DNA of 64,000 nucleotides from Halobaculum sp. MBLA0147. Its GTDB lineage: Archaea > Halobacteriota > Halobacteria > Halobacteriales > Haloferacaceae. How positions within the stretch are numbered: the stretch's first letter is position 1; each line of letters begins with the position of its first letter. The stretch is from contig NZ_JBGKAD010000001.1 of assembly GCF_041361345.1 (NCBI RefSeq), positions 1,922,001 to 1,986,000 of the forward strand, written 5' to 3'. The notes beneath the pieces were generated by a model. The model was not told the DNA's origin, searched no databases, and saw only the letters and a list, made by a program, of their open reading frames with translations. The translations under genes and the position numbers were made by a program. This document shows, piece after piece, positions 17,677-26,652 of the stretch.

Positions 17677-18759
17677 TCACTCCGTCGTGTCGGACCGCGT
17701 CGCCGCCGTCACCGTCGGCGTGTCGTCGACGACGAGCGTGAGCGTCTCCCCGTCCAGCTCGAAGGTGAGTGCGACCTCGACCGGCTCGTGTGACCGGACC
17801 GTCTCCTCGTAGCCGAGGAGGACGGTGTCGAACTGGTGACCGCCGCCGGTCTGGGACAGCGGGTTCAGCCCGTGATCGAGCAGGAACGACAGGAGTGCGT
17901 CGTCCGCGAGCAGCGCGACCGGCAACACCCCACCTTGTCGGTAGGTACACCGCGGACACTCGGCGGTGTGCATCGCGGCGTGACGGTTCCCACACGCCGA
18001 ACAGACTGGTCGGCCGTCGTCCGACGCAGACGCGGGTGACTCGGACTCGTGGGCGTCACACACGCGCACCCACACGTCGATGTCGGCGGCACACCGCGGA
18101 CACACCCCACGAGAGACGGCGACCTGGTCGCTGACGTTCCAGACGTGTGCGGCCGCACGCGCCTCCGCTGGCGACCGGCCGTCGACGCCGGCCGGCGGCA
18201 GCGGCTGGTAGCCGAGGTACCCCGGCGCCGGCGGCTCGCGTTCCCCTTTGATCGAGTCGTACGTCCCGCCACAGTCCGGACAGAAACTGAGGAGCTTCTC
18301 GTCGCGGTACGCGACGGTGACGGTGGCGCCACAGTACGGGCAGTCGTGGTCGATCTCGACGCGGTCGAACGAGGGGTCGGCCGTGATCGCACCCGACAGC
18401 GTCGCCTCGACGACGCGGCGGCCGGCCGCGGTGAGCGTGTACCCCGCGTCGGTCTGGTCCACGAAGTGGCCGCGGAGCCTGTCGAGGTGGTAGTTGAACT
18501 GCGCCGAGTCGTCCAGCGGGACGCCGGCGTACACCTCGGAGAACGCCAACGGCTCGTCCGCGTCCGCGAGCGTCTCCAGTGTCGCCGTGCGCGCCTCGTG
18601 ACCCAACGCGGCGAACGCCTCCTCGGGTGCGAGTGCCGTGGTCGCGTCCTCGCTCGTCGTCACCCCCTCGTCGCGTCGGGTCGTCGCGTTCCCGTCGTGC
18701 TCCTCCGAGGTGGCCGCGTCCCGCCGGGACGAGTCGTCTCCGGAACCGTCGTGTGTCAC
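17677..18759 (-). CDS. ArsR-type HTH regulator with zinc-ribbon C-terminal domain
   Basis: A protein of about 360 residues (330 if the GTG at 18663 is the start). A winged helix (EEAFAALGHEARTATLETL, then YHLDRLRGHFV, TAAGRRVVE) is followed by several Cys pairs: CPYCG/CPDCG, CPRC with a distant C, and CSACG/CPRC. These form at least two zinc ribbons. The domain order matches the haloarchaeal ArsR-plus-DUF7351 regulators, a name recalled from memory. The N-terminal 30-60 residues are poorly conserved, so the start is uncertain. A TATA-like GGTATATC at about 18892 is a plausible promoter. Targets are unknown. Confidence 0.85.
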   Translation of the reverse strand: MTHDGSGDDSSRRDAATSEEHDGNATTRRDEGVTTSEDATTALAPEEAFAALGHEARTATLETLADADEPLAFSEVYAGVPLDDSAQFNYHLDRLRGHFVDQTDAGYTLTAAGRRVVEATLSGAITADPSFDRVEIDHDCPYCGATVTVAYRDEKLLSFCPDCGGTYDSIKGEREPPAPGYLGYQPLPPAGVDGRSPAEARAAAHVWNVSDQVAVSRGVCPRCAADIDVWVRVCDAHESESPASASDDGRPVCSACGNRHAAMHTAECPRCTYRQGGVLPVALLADDALLSFLLDHGLNPLSQTGGGHQFDTVLLGYEETVRSHEPVEVALTFELDGETLTLVVDDTPTVTAATRSDTTE

Positions 18760-18904
18760 ACGCGAGTGTCGGTGCCGAACGGCTTGGATCTGTGGGCGCG
18801 GGCAGGGTCGTGGACGCCCTCGCGTGTCGCGTCCACTACCGTCGACGGTCACGAGCCACCGGTGGGTCGTGACGGGCCGGTTCGATATACCGCTCTCTAG
18901 TTTA

Positions 18905-19738
18905 CTACGCTCTCGGGGACCGCCCGACGGCGGCGGTTCCGATCGGGGTCGGGCCGCCGGTCGCCGAGTGGCCGCTCGGTCGAGGGTGGGCCCGGAGATA
19001 CGAGCGACTCGGGGACGCAGGGTACTGGCTCGGGGGTCGACTCGCTCCTCTCTCGCCCGTCGGCTCACCGCCCAGCGGGCACCGGCCGGTTCGGCCCTGG
19101 GAGAACCGCCCTCGTCAACGTCGTCACTGGGGGTGTGTCCCGTAGAGCGACACGTCTCGGCAGTCGACGTGTCGTCCGTGCGGTGGACGGAGCGATCCAC
19201 GCGTTCACGCCGGTGGCCGGCGGCCGGCCGAGCACCGGGTAACCCCTCGACACTCCGTGCGGAGGTGGGCGAGCGAGTCGACCGGTAGCGCCGTGGAGAC
19301 GACGGTGGTGTCGGCCGGTTCGACTACCACGCGGACGGGACAGGACTGGACGGGTGTGGACGTGGCGAACGTGGTCGGGTCTGGGGTCGAGACGAGCTCG
19401 CGAGGCCCAGCGTGGTCCCGGCCGTCCGGCCACACGCGACACCAGAGTCTCGAGTTCGGCACGAGCCGAGAGACCGGGGAGTGCAGTCACGGGAATCGAG
19501 ACACGAGGCACCGGAATCCAGAATGCGAGAAGCAGGCCACGGAGCGACGAGATACCAGAACGGAGTCACCGTAGTCGGAACGTGACGGGTCGAGACACAC
19601 GGCGACCGGAGTCGGCGTGTGGAGCGACTCGAGATCGAAACGCAGACGCCAGTCTGCCGCGGGTCTCGGTGACCACGGGGTCGGAGTCGCCTCCGCCTCG
19701 GTAAATCTACATACGCGATACAGAACCCCCACCGTCCG
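18905..19738. other. Gene-poor spacer of about 830 bases
   Basis: No frame here gives an acidic haloarchaeal-type protein; the open frames are basic or Arg/Pro/Ser-rich. I also searched by eye for tRNA T-loops and RNase P RNA core motifs and saw none. The right end (about 19700-19725) is AT-richer (GGTAAATCTACATACGCG). This could hold an undetected RNA or a decayed gene. Confidence 0.5.
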
Positions 19739-20287
19739 TCACGATCCACCGCTCTCGTCGCCTCCCGACACCGCCGCGTCACCGTCGCCCTCCTCGTACG
19801 CCGTTTCGACACCTGCACCGCCCAGCACCGCACCGATCCGCCGAGTGACGAGGTCGAACACGACCACGAGCGGGTACAGCAGCCGCTCGACGAGCGAGAT
19901 CGGTCCGGCGACGGTGCCGGCCCACTCGCGTGCGTTCCCGAGGCCGTACGACTTCGGGACGATCTCGCCGACGATCAACACGAGGACGCTCACGACGCCG
20001 GTGGCGACCAACACGCCGAGCCCCTCCGGGAGCCGGTCGACGAGGAGTGCGGTCGTCAGCGTCGCGATGGCGACGTTGACGACGTTGTTCCCGACGAGCA
20101 GCGTCACGAGCAGGCGGTGTGGATCCGCCCTGAGCTCCCGCAGTCGCTCCCCACGCGTCCCGCCGATCTCGGCGGCCGTCTCGTCCGACAGCGAGAAGAC
20201 CGCCGTCTCGCTGCTGGAGAAGAACGCACTGAGGAGCGTCAACACGACGACTGCACCGACACTGGCGGCGGTGGCGAGAGTGCTCAC
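19739..20287 (-). CDS. CNNM (DUF21) membrane protein without CBS domains
   Basis: A 182-residue protein made almost only of a CNNM transmembrane domain. The signature LSAFFSSSETAVFSLS opens the protein, RLLVTLLVGNNVVNVAIATL follows, then VLIVGEIVPKSYG. CNNM/CorB proteins transport Mg2+ or other divalent cations. Most members continue into CBS and CorC domains, which are missing here; a disordered acidic tail ends the protein instead. The GTG start removes a basic upstream extension. It is divergent from the Ca/Na exchanger gene, which suits a shared role in ion balance. Confidence 0.87.
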   Translation of the reverse strand: MSTLATAASVGAVVVLTLLSAFFSSSETAVFSLSDETAAEIGGTRGERLRELRADPHRLLVTLLVGNNVVNVAIATLTTALLVDRLPEGLGVLVATGVVSVLVLIVGEIVPKSYGLGNAREWAGTVAGPISLVERLLYPLVVVFDLVTRRIGAVLGGAGVETAYEEGDGDAAVSGGDESGGS

Positions 20288-20458
20288 ACGGTCCCGTCGG
20301 CCGGCCCCCACGAGAACGTACCGGCGTACCGTCGGGAGTACAGCGGACGCACCGGTGTGCCGTCGGGCGGGGCCAGGACGGACCGGCGTGTCGAGCGGCC
20401 GGGATCGGGCCACGTCCGAGACGGGCGGTTACTTACCCGACCCGGCCGACGTGCGTCC

Positions 20459-21499
20459 GTGAGCCTCCTCTCGGTCGGTGTCGACGTGGTGCTGGTCGTC
20501 GTCGCGGTCGCCGCCCTCGGGTGGGGTGCCGCTCGGTTCGTCGCCGGTGCGAGTCGTCTCGCCGGTCGTGCCGGCCTCTCGGGGCTCGTGATCGGTCTCA
20601 CGGTGGTGGCGTTCGGGACGTCCGCGCCGGAGTTCGCGGTGACCGTCGACGCCGCGCTCGGCGGACGAGCAGACGTGGCGGTCGCGAACGTCGTCGGCTC
20701 GAACGTGTTCAACCTCGGGATCGTCTTGGGTGCGGTCGCGCTCGTCCGCACGCTGCCGACCCACGGGGACCTCGTCCGCCGCGACGGCGTCGTCCTCGTC
20801 GCCACGACACTGGTGTTGGTGTGGGTCGTCCGCGACCTCCGTGTCGGCCGCGTCGAGGGCGTGGTGTTGTTCGGCTCGCTGGTCGCGTACCTCCTGGTGG
20901 TCGTCTCCACCGACCGCGAACGGCCGGTCGTCTCGGCGGTCGACGACGCAGCGACAGTACCCGAGGCGGCCGTGGCGCCGGCCACCGTGGACCCGTCCAC
21001 CGACGTGTCCGACGAGGCGTCCGGCGAAACCGCCGCGGGGGCGCCGCCGGACACGACGTGGCTCCGGGACCTGTTCTGGACCGTCGTCGGGTTGGCGTCG
21101 GTCGTCGCCGGCGCACACTTGCTCGTCGAGTCGGCGGCGGCGCTGGCGCGGGTCGCCGGGCTCTCGGAGTGGCTGATCGGCGTCACCGTCGTCGCCGCCG
21201 GCACCTCTGCGCCGGAGTTCGCCACCAGCGTCGCGGCCGCTCGTCGCGGTGCGGCCGGGCTCTCGGCCGGCAACCTCGTCGGGAGCTCCATCTTCAACAC
21301 GCTCGGGGTCTTGGGACTCGCGGCGTCGATCCAACCGCTGTCCGTCGCCGCCGCGGCCGTCGAGAGCTCCGTCTGGCTGCTCGTGCTCGTCGCCGTCGCG
21401 ACCGTGTTGTTGTGGTCCGGCCGCGAACTCACTCGCGCCGAGGGGGCCGTCCTCGTCGCGCTCGGACTCGTCAACTGGGCCGTCGACGTGGTCGGGTGA
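20459..21499 (+). CDS. Calcium/sodium antiporter (CaCA family)
   Basis: Membrane exchanger of the YrbG/NCX type, 346 residues. The two inverted alpha repeats are clear: AFGTSAPEFAVTVDAALGG with NVVGSNVFNLG in the first half, and AAGTSAPEFATSVAAARRG with NLVGSSIFNTLG in the second. These contain the GTSAPE and GSNxFN ion-binding motifs. The halves are joined by a hydrophilic acidic loop (residues about 160-200). GTG start; a box GGTTACTTACC at about 20428 is a good TATA candidate for a leaderless mRNA. It exchanges Ca2+ or a similar cation against Na+ in a high-salt cell. Confidence 0.93.
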   Translation: MSLLSVGVDVVLVVVAVAALGWGAARFVAGASRLAGRAGLSGLVIGLTVVAFGTSAPEFAVTVDAALGGRADVAVANVVGSNVFNLGIVLGAVALVRTLPTHGDLVRRDGVVLVATTLVLVWVVRDLRVGRVEGVVLFGSLVAYLLVVVSTDRERPVVSAVDDAATVPEAAVAPATVDPSTDVSDEASGETAAGAPPDTTWLRDLFWTVVGLASVVAGAHLLVESAAALARVAGLSEWLIGVTVVAAGTSAPEFATSVAAARRGAAGLSAGNLVGSSIFNTLGVLGLAASIQPLSVAAAAVESSVWLLVLVAVATVLLWSGRELTRAEGAVLVALGLVNWAVDVVG

Positions 21500-21674
21500 G
21501 TCGAACCCGGGTGCTACGTGGCTGGGAACCCCGATCTTCGAGGGATGGCGAAGACTCAGGTGGGTGGGTGCCGTCACGCCGAGTGACCGTGCTCGAGTTC
21601 ACGTCCCGGAGTGAGCCAGACTGGGCGCGATCCGTCGGGTGGACGAGTCACGAACGCAGAGCGGGTGATCGCGA

Positions 21675-22181
21675 GTGACGATCGACGAGGTCACTGTCGG
21701 CCCGTACGCCGACGGCGAGATTCTGCCCTTCGATACAGGTGTGGATCTTCCGCTCAATATCGGAATCGTGAAAGGTGGAACGGCTGTCAGGCTGAGCGAC
21801 TTCGAATACTACTTTATCGGTCTCTCGTTCGATATCATCGAGACGGTGAGCCACGGAGAGAACAAAGGAATCAGCGCGCCCGATATGGGCGCGTACCTGT
21901 GGTTCGAACCGGACGGCGATGTCGTCCACATCAAAGAGCCCACTACGAAACCCGAGCGGGAACAGCGGGAGACGATTTACGACTTCTCACACGAGATCAC
22001 CGTCGAGTACGACGCTCTCGAGTCTGCGATGCTCGACGCCGTCGTCAGAGCGGTCGAGTACGACGGGGAACTCCGCGACACGAACGATTCTCATCGCGAA
22101 CGTCTCAGAGAGCGTGTTCGGGAGCGAGACGGTCCCTTCGCCGAGGCCGTCCGCCAGGCGGTCGACGACCAGTACCGCTGA
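21675..22181 (+). CDS. Hypothetical protein, lower GC than neighbours
   Basis: A 168-residue acidic protein not recognised as any family. The first half is beta-rich (ILPFDTGVDLPLNIGIVKG, VRLSDFEYYFIGLSFDII); the second half is helical with an Arg/Glu-rich segment (SHRERLRERVRERDG). Codon use is visibly more A/T-rich in the first 300 bases than in the flanking genes, which suggests a recently acquired accessory gene. There is no signal peptide or membrane helix. The GTG start is uncertain. It could be an immunity-type or regulatory protein, but nothing proves this. Confidence 0.7.
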   Translation: MTIDEVTVGPYADGEILPFDTGVDLPLNIGIVKGGTAVRLSDFEYYFIGLSFDIIETVSHGENKGISAPDMGAYLWFEPDGDVVHIKEPTTKPEREQRETIYDFSHEITVEYDALESAMLDAVVRAVEYDGELRDTNDSHRERLRERVRERDGPFAEAVRQAVDDQYR

Positions 22182-22304
22182 CGACCGCCGCGGGAGAGTC
22201 GGACACGTCGTGGTGGACGACACTCGTGGCGACCGCCGCACCGACCACACCCACGCGGCGAGAACTTCGACAGAGTTTCGGTGTCGCCGATTCAGTCGTC
22301 ACCA

Positions 22305-23753
22305 ATGAGCGACGGGGTCCGTGTCGGGGTGTTGAGCCTCCACAACAGCAAGGAGACGAAGGCGATCTGCAACGCGGTCGCGGCACTCGGCCACGAGCCG
22401 CTGTGGCTCCGCGCGGAGAACCTCCGCGTCGAGGCGGGGTACGGCACCGTGACCGTCGAGCCGGAGCCGGACGTGGTGATCAACCGCCTGCTGTTGCCGG
22501 CCGCCGACCAGCCGCTGACGGAGTTGGGACTCGCGGGCGTGTTCGACGCCGTCGACGTGCCCGTCTGTAACCCGGCGAGTGCGACCGCCACGGCGACCCA
22601 CAAGTTCGCCGCGATGGCCCGACTCGCCGCCGAGGGGCTCCCCGTCCCGCCGTCCGTGCTCCGGATCGGCGCACACAGACTCGAACGGACCCACCTCCCC
22701 GACGACCCCGCGGCCGACGACTTCGCCGAGCAGGCGGAGACGAGCGAGCAGACGGAGACGACCCGGGTGACGGAGACGAACGAGCAGACGGCCCCCGGGA
22801 CGCGGGTGTTCAAACGTCCGGTCGGGACGCACGGCGACGAGACGACGATGCTACGTCCCGGCGAGTACGCGCCACAGACCGCCGCGGCCTCGCAGGGGAT
22901 CGTCCAGGGGATGGTCGAGAGCCCCTCCGACGACCACGAGGACGTGCGGATCTACGTCGTCGGCGGCGAGGCGGTCGGGGCGATGCGGCGGTACGCGCCC
23001 GACGACGACTGGCGGACGAACGTCGCCCGTGGCGGCCGGGTCCGCGACGCCACCCCGGACGTCCCCGAGGACGTGATGCAGTTGGCGGTCGACGCCGCCG
23101 ACGCGTTGGAGCTGGACTACGCCGGCGTGGACGTGATCGAGGGCGTCGACGGCTGGTACGTGTTGGAGGTGAACGTCACCGCCGGGTTCAAGGGGTTCTT
23201 CGAGGCGACGGGAATCAGCCCCGCGCCTGCCATCGCGGCCCACGCGATTCGACGCGTCGACGGCGTGGTCGACGACCAGCAGGTCGCGGAGTTGGCGACG
23301 CGGCTCGACGACACGGTGCCGGACTGTCGCCCGCCGCTGGACCCGTCGCCGGAGCCGACGGAGTCGACGCTGGGGTACACGACGGAGGTGCGCGTCGCGG
23401 GGACGCAGGGTGCCGAGACCGTCGTCGCGAAGGCCGACACCGGCGCGACGCGGACGAGCGTCGACGTGGCGTTGGCCGGCGAGGTCGGCGCCGGCCCCAT
23501 CGACGCGACGGTGGACGTGAAGGGTGACGGGAACGGCCGCCCGGTGGTGCCGGTCGGCATCCGTCTCGGCGACTACACTCACCGCGTCCGGGCGAACGTC
23601 CGCGACCGTTCGCACCTCGCACACGACGTGTTGCTCGGGCGAGACGTGCTCGACGACTACAGCGTCCGCGTCTCGCGGCGACACGACGACGACGAGACGG
23701 ACCCACCGGACTTCGTCAGCGGGAAGCACCCCCGCTACGAGACCGAGGAGTGA
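22305..23753 (+). CDS. RimK-type ATP-grasp ligase fused to a RimB/retropepsin-like domain
   Basis: A 482-residue two-domain protein. The N-terminal part is an ATP-grasp ligase of the RimK family (NRLLLPAADQPLTELG, ATHKFAAMARLAAEGLPVPP, VFKRPVGTHGDETTML, LELDYAGVDVIEG, YVLEVNVTAGFKG), which typically adds amino acids such as glutamate to a protein or cofactor. The C-terminal 130 residues (VVAKADTGATRTSVDVAL, DVLLGRDVLDDY) match the ATP-dependent zinc protease/retropepsin-like domain with a DTGA active-site motif. An acidic Thr/Glu insert lies at residues about 135-165. ATG start. The fusion suggests ligation and trimming of the same target. Confidence 0.9.
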   Translation: MSDGVRVGVLSLHNSKETKAICNAVAALGHEPLWLRAENLRVEAGYGTVTVEPEPDVVINRLLLPAADQPLTELGLAGVFDAVDVPVCNPASATATATHKFAAMARLAAEGLPVPPSVLRIGAHRLERTHLPDDPAADDFAEQAETSEQTETTRVTETNEQTAPGTRVFKRPVGTHGDETTMLRPGEYAPQTAAASQGIVQGMVESPSDDHEDVRIYVVGGEAVGAMRRYAPDDDWRTNVARGGRVRDATPDVPEDVMQLAVDAADALELDYAGVDVIEGVDGWYVLEVNVTAGFKGFFEATGISPAPAIAAHAIRRVDGVVDDQQVAELATRLDDTVPDCRPPLDPSPEPTESTLGYTTEVRVAGTQGAETVVAKADTGATRTSVDVALAGEVGAGPIDATVDVKGDGNGRPVVPVGIRLGDYTHRVRANVRDRSHLAHDVLLGRDVLDDYSVRVSRRHDDDETDPPDFVSGKHPRYETEE

Positions 23754-23853
23754 GCGATCGGCCCGCCGAGTCCGGGGTCGGACAGCACCCGCCTCCCACG
23801 CGGCGGGTGCGTCCACGAGGATTATCCCTGGGGACGCGAGACGTGCGGGTAGG

Positions 23854-24705
23854 ATGCCGACCATCGACGAGAAACGCGTGTACGACGCGAAGGAGGGGAC
23901 GACCCGACTCCTCGTCGCCTGCGGCGTCGGGACGGTCGCCGTCTCCGTCTCCGGTGACATCGTCGGCGAGTTCGGGATCGACGACGACCGGCCGGCACGG
24001 GACGTGGCGGCCGCCGAGGGCGTGCTCGCGGTCGCGACGGCGACGGACGTGCTCGTCGGCGCGTACGAGGCGACCGACCACGGGCCGGCGGCCGCCGTCG
24101 CGGTCGCCGACGGGACGGTGTTCGCCGTCGCCCCGGACGGCACGCTCGCTCGACTCGCGGACGTGACGGACGCCGCGTGGGAGCGGCTCGGCACGGTGAC
24201 GGACGTGCGAGCCGCGGACGGCCGGCTCCTCGCGACGGCCGACGGCGTGGTGCGCCTGACCGACGACGGACCGGAACCGGCGGGACTCGACGACGTGCGC
24301 GACGTGGCCGGACGCGGCGTCCCGTACGCGGCGACGGACGACGGGCTCTACCGGCTCGCGAACGGCTGGGAGCGGGTGGTGTCTGGCGCCTTCGAGACGG
24401 TCGCGACGGACGCGACCGGGGACCGCGTCGTCGCCAGCGACGGGGAGAGCGTCGTCACACGCGGCGAGCCGTGGGCTGCGACCGACGGGGAGGAGTCCGC
24501 GGCACCGACCACACCCGCCCCGACCGACGCCGCGACCGGCGAGTGGACCGTCCACGACGAGGCGGGCGTCGTCGCGGGTGCGGTCGCGGGCGAGCAGGTG
24601 CTGGCCGTCACGGAGACCGGCACGGTCCGCGTGAGCGTCGGCGACGGGTGGCGTGGGCGAACGCTGGGAGTCCCCGACGTGGTCGCGGCGACGGTCGCCG
24701 ACTGA
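23854..24705 (+). CDS. HVO_0234-type beta-propeller protein
   Basis: A 283-residue protein of repeated beta segments of about 40 residues (for example GVLAVATATDVLVGAYEATD, GTVFAVAPDGTLARLADV, ADGRLLATADGVVRLTDDG), as in a small beta-propeller. It matches the haloarchaeal family named after HVO_0234, which lies beside the ribose-phosphate diphosphokinase gene in other haloarchaea as it does here. No enzymatic motif is seen; a binding or scaffold role is likely. ATG start. A 26-base hairpin at about 23787-23812 (CACCCGCC and GGCGGGTG) lies between it and the previous gene and may act in termination. Confidence 0.85.
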   Translation: MPTIDEKRVYDAKEGTTRLLVACGVGTVAVSVSGDIVGEFGIDDDRPARDVAAAEGVLAVATATDVLVGAYEATDHGPAAAVAVADGTVFAVAPDGTLARLADVTDAAWERLGTVTDVRAADGRLLATADGVVRLTDDGPEPAGLDDVRDVAGRGVPYAATDDGLYRLANGWERVVSGAFETVATDATGDRVVASDGESVVTRGEPWAATDGEESAAPTTPAPTDAATGEWTVHDEAGVVAGAVAGEQVLAVTETGTVRVSVGDGWRGRTLGVPDVVAATVAD

Positions 24706-24824
24706 GGCGTCTCGACCGAGGCGACACGGCGACTGTGGCTACCACGAGATCCGTCGCGGTGCGACGACCGAGACGGCGCCACGAGTAGGAACGGGTTTAC
24801 CGGAGGGACCGAATACCCCCGCAC

Positions 24825-25673
24825 ATGCTCGTGCCAGGGTCCACGTCGCAGTCGCTGGCGGCCACGCTGGCGGCCGAGACCGGCCGTCCGCTGGCGACGC
24901 CGACGTTCGACCGGTTCCCGGACGGGGAGACCTGTGCGTCGGTGCCGGGGTTCTCGGGGGAGTCGGCCGTGATCGTCGCCGCCACCACCTCGAACGACGC
25001 GCTCGTCGAACTGCTCCAACTGCAAGACGCCGTCCGCGAGGCCGGTGCCACGGAGGTCACCACCGTCCTCCCGTACATGGGGTACGCCAGACAGGACGAG
25101 TCGTTCGGCGAGGGCCAGCCCGTCTCCGCGCGTGCCGTCGCTCGTGCGGTGTCGACGGGGACAGATCGGGTCGTCCTCGTGGACCCACACGAACCGGCCG
25201 TCACGGAGTTCTACGACGTGCCCACGACGGTCGTCAGCGCCGCGCCGCTGCTCGCGGAGCCGCTCGGCGAGTTCGCGGACCCACTGTTCCTCGCGCCCGA
25301 CGAGGGGGCGACGGAGTTGGCGACGGCCGTCCGGGACGCGTACGGCCACGGCGAGACGGACCACTTCGTCAAGGAGCGCGACTACGACACCGGTGCCGTG
25401 ACGATCCACCCCGGCGAGACGGACCCGACGGACCGCGACGTGGTGATCGTCGACGACATCGTCGCCACCGGCTCGACGGTGAGCGAGGCGGTCGCCGCCC
25501 TCAGCGAGCGGGATCCGCGGCGGATCGTCGCCGCCTGCGTCCACCCGATGCTGGTCGGCAACGCCCGCAGCAGACTCGCCGCCGCCGGCGTCGACCGCGT
25601 CGTCGGCACCGACACCGTCGAACGCCCCGCCAGCACCGTCTCCGCCGCGCCGGCCGTCGCGAACGTGTTGTGA
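24825..25673 (+). CDS. prs: Ribose-phosphate diphosphokinase
   Basis: Makes 5-phosphoribosyl 1-diphosphate (PRPP) from ribose 5-phosphate and ATP for nucleotide, His and Trp synthesis. The 282-residue protein is of the short archaeal type. Visible motifs are FDRFPDGETCASVPG near the N-terminus, the YMGYARQDESFGEGQPVSAR flexible loop, a VVLVDPHEPAVTEFYDVP metal-binding stretch, and the PRPP signature VVIVDDIVATGSTVSEA. All are intact. It has its own likely promoter in the 120-base gap after the HVO_0234-like gene. Confidence 0.96.
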   Translation: MLVPGSTSQSLAATLAAETGRPLATPTFDRFPDGETCASVPGFSGESAVIVAATTSNDALVELLQLQDAVREAGATEVTTVLPYMGYARQDESFGEGQPVSARAVARAVSTGTDRVVLVDPHEPAVTEFYDVPTTVVSAAPLLAEPLGEFADPLFLAPDEGATELATAVRDAYGHGETDHFVKERDYDTGAVTIHPGETDPTDRDVVIVDDIVATGSTVSEAVAALSERDPRRIVAACVHPMLVGNARSRLAAAGVDRVVGTDTVERPASTVSAAPAVANVL

Positions 25674-25680
25674 GTGTGAG

Positions 25681-26652
25681 TCAGTCGGCGACCGCGACCT
25701 CGCTGGCGCCGTCCGAGACACTCTCGTAGACCTCGTCGGTGCCAGTGACGAACTCACCGTCGCGTCGAAGTACGTCTGCACTCTCCAGTTGGTCGACCTT
25801 CTCGTTCAACACGAGCGGGTCCACGTCGTCGTCCCACTCCGTCGCGAGGTTCCGCCGAACCGTCTCCGTGTCGAGGTGGAGATCTGGGTCTCCCTTCTGT
25901 ACCGCGCTGAAGTAGTACGCGTTCGCGTACTTCGGGAAGTGGCTGAGCATCCTGAGATCGAGCTCCTCGCGCAGGACGTAGTAGGCGTCTGCGACGATCT
26001 GTCCGACCACACGTCGCTCGTACTCGTCGTAGGAGGGAGCCGTCGACTCCACCGCCTCGATCTTCTCTCCCGGGAAGACGGCTCCGTCGTCGATCCGTAC
26101 GAAGTCGAAGTCGGACAGAACACGGAGGTACCCTTCCGTGTTCGCCTGTCCTTGGATCCGATCGAGACGCTCGACCGCCAGCGGTACCTCCTCGTGGAGG
26201 TACTTCACGATCTGGACGACGGAGTTGAGTTGGTTCCTCACCGGATCGAGGTCGTACACTGCCTCGAAGATCGCCTTCGCGGTCGTCCAGTCGAGGTGGT
26301 TCAACATCTCCTCGCGGCGAGTCTGAAATGCGTCGTACAGCGCGTCGCGGTCGGGGAGCGAGACGGCGTAGTGACCCGGGCCGGTCTGCTCCGCTCTGAG
26401 TGTCTCGACACCGCCGACGTTGACGAACTTCATCACGTCGTCGGTCCCACGACTGTCACTCACGTCTTTGGGATAGGCAGTCCCCAGTTTGAGAAGTACC
26501 GAGTCGTCCGGCGCTTCGTGGAAGTCCTGCACGAAGAGTCTACGCGTGTACCTGTGGCGGAGCAGCCGCTGGATCTCGTCGGCGACGGACTCGCTCGTGC
26601 CCTCGAACACGAGGCGGTCGTCCCGGATCGACACACTCCCCCGGATCATCAC
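25681..26652 (-). CDS. Hypothetical winged-helix-like protein paired with a cysteine peptidase
   Basis: A 323-residue acidic protein of unknown family. The N-terminal 90 residues are beta-rich (GSVSIRDDRLVFEGTS). The centre is helical. Two segments look like winged-helix wings (SDFDFVRIDDGAVFPGEKIE and DQLESADVLRRDGEFVTGTD). It overlaps the upstream peptidase gene by 4 bases (ATGA), so translation is coupled. The codon choice is less GC-extreme than in the neighbouring prs gene. It could regulate or be cleaved by the peptidase; no catalytic motif is visible. Confidence 0.75.
   Translation of the reverse strand: MMIRGSVSIRDDRLVFEGTSESVADEIQRLLRHRYTRRLFVQDFHEAPDDSVLLKLGTAYPKDVSDSRGTDDVMKFVNVGGVETLRAEQTGPGHYAVSLPDRDALYDAFQTRREEMLNHLDWTTAKAIFEAVYDLDPVRNQLNSVVQIVKYLHEEVPLAVERLDRIQGQANTEGYLRVLSDFDFVRIDDGAVFPGEKIEAVESTAPSYDEYERRVVGQIVADAYYVLREELDLRMLSHFPKYANAYYFSAVQKGDPDLHLDTETVRRNLATEWDDDVDPLVLNEKVDQLESADVLRRDGEFVTGTDEVYESVSDGASEVAVAD

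Noticed and set aside
18905-19738. RNase P RNA or another stable RNA in the long spacer
   Set aside because: I could not find the core motifs of RNase P RNA or paired ends typical of a known RNA.
21480-21560. Possible tRNA on the minus strand (AGTCGAACCC resembles a T-loop)
   Set aside because: The T-stem does not pair (GGGTG against CCCGG) and no acceptor or anticodon stem fits.
22851-24194. Minus-strand frame antisense to the RimK and beta-propeller genes
   Set aside because: Basic, low-complexity translation explained by codon bias of the real genes on the plus strand.
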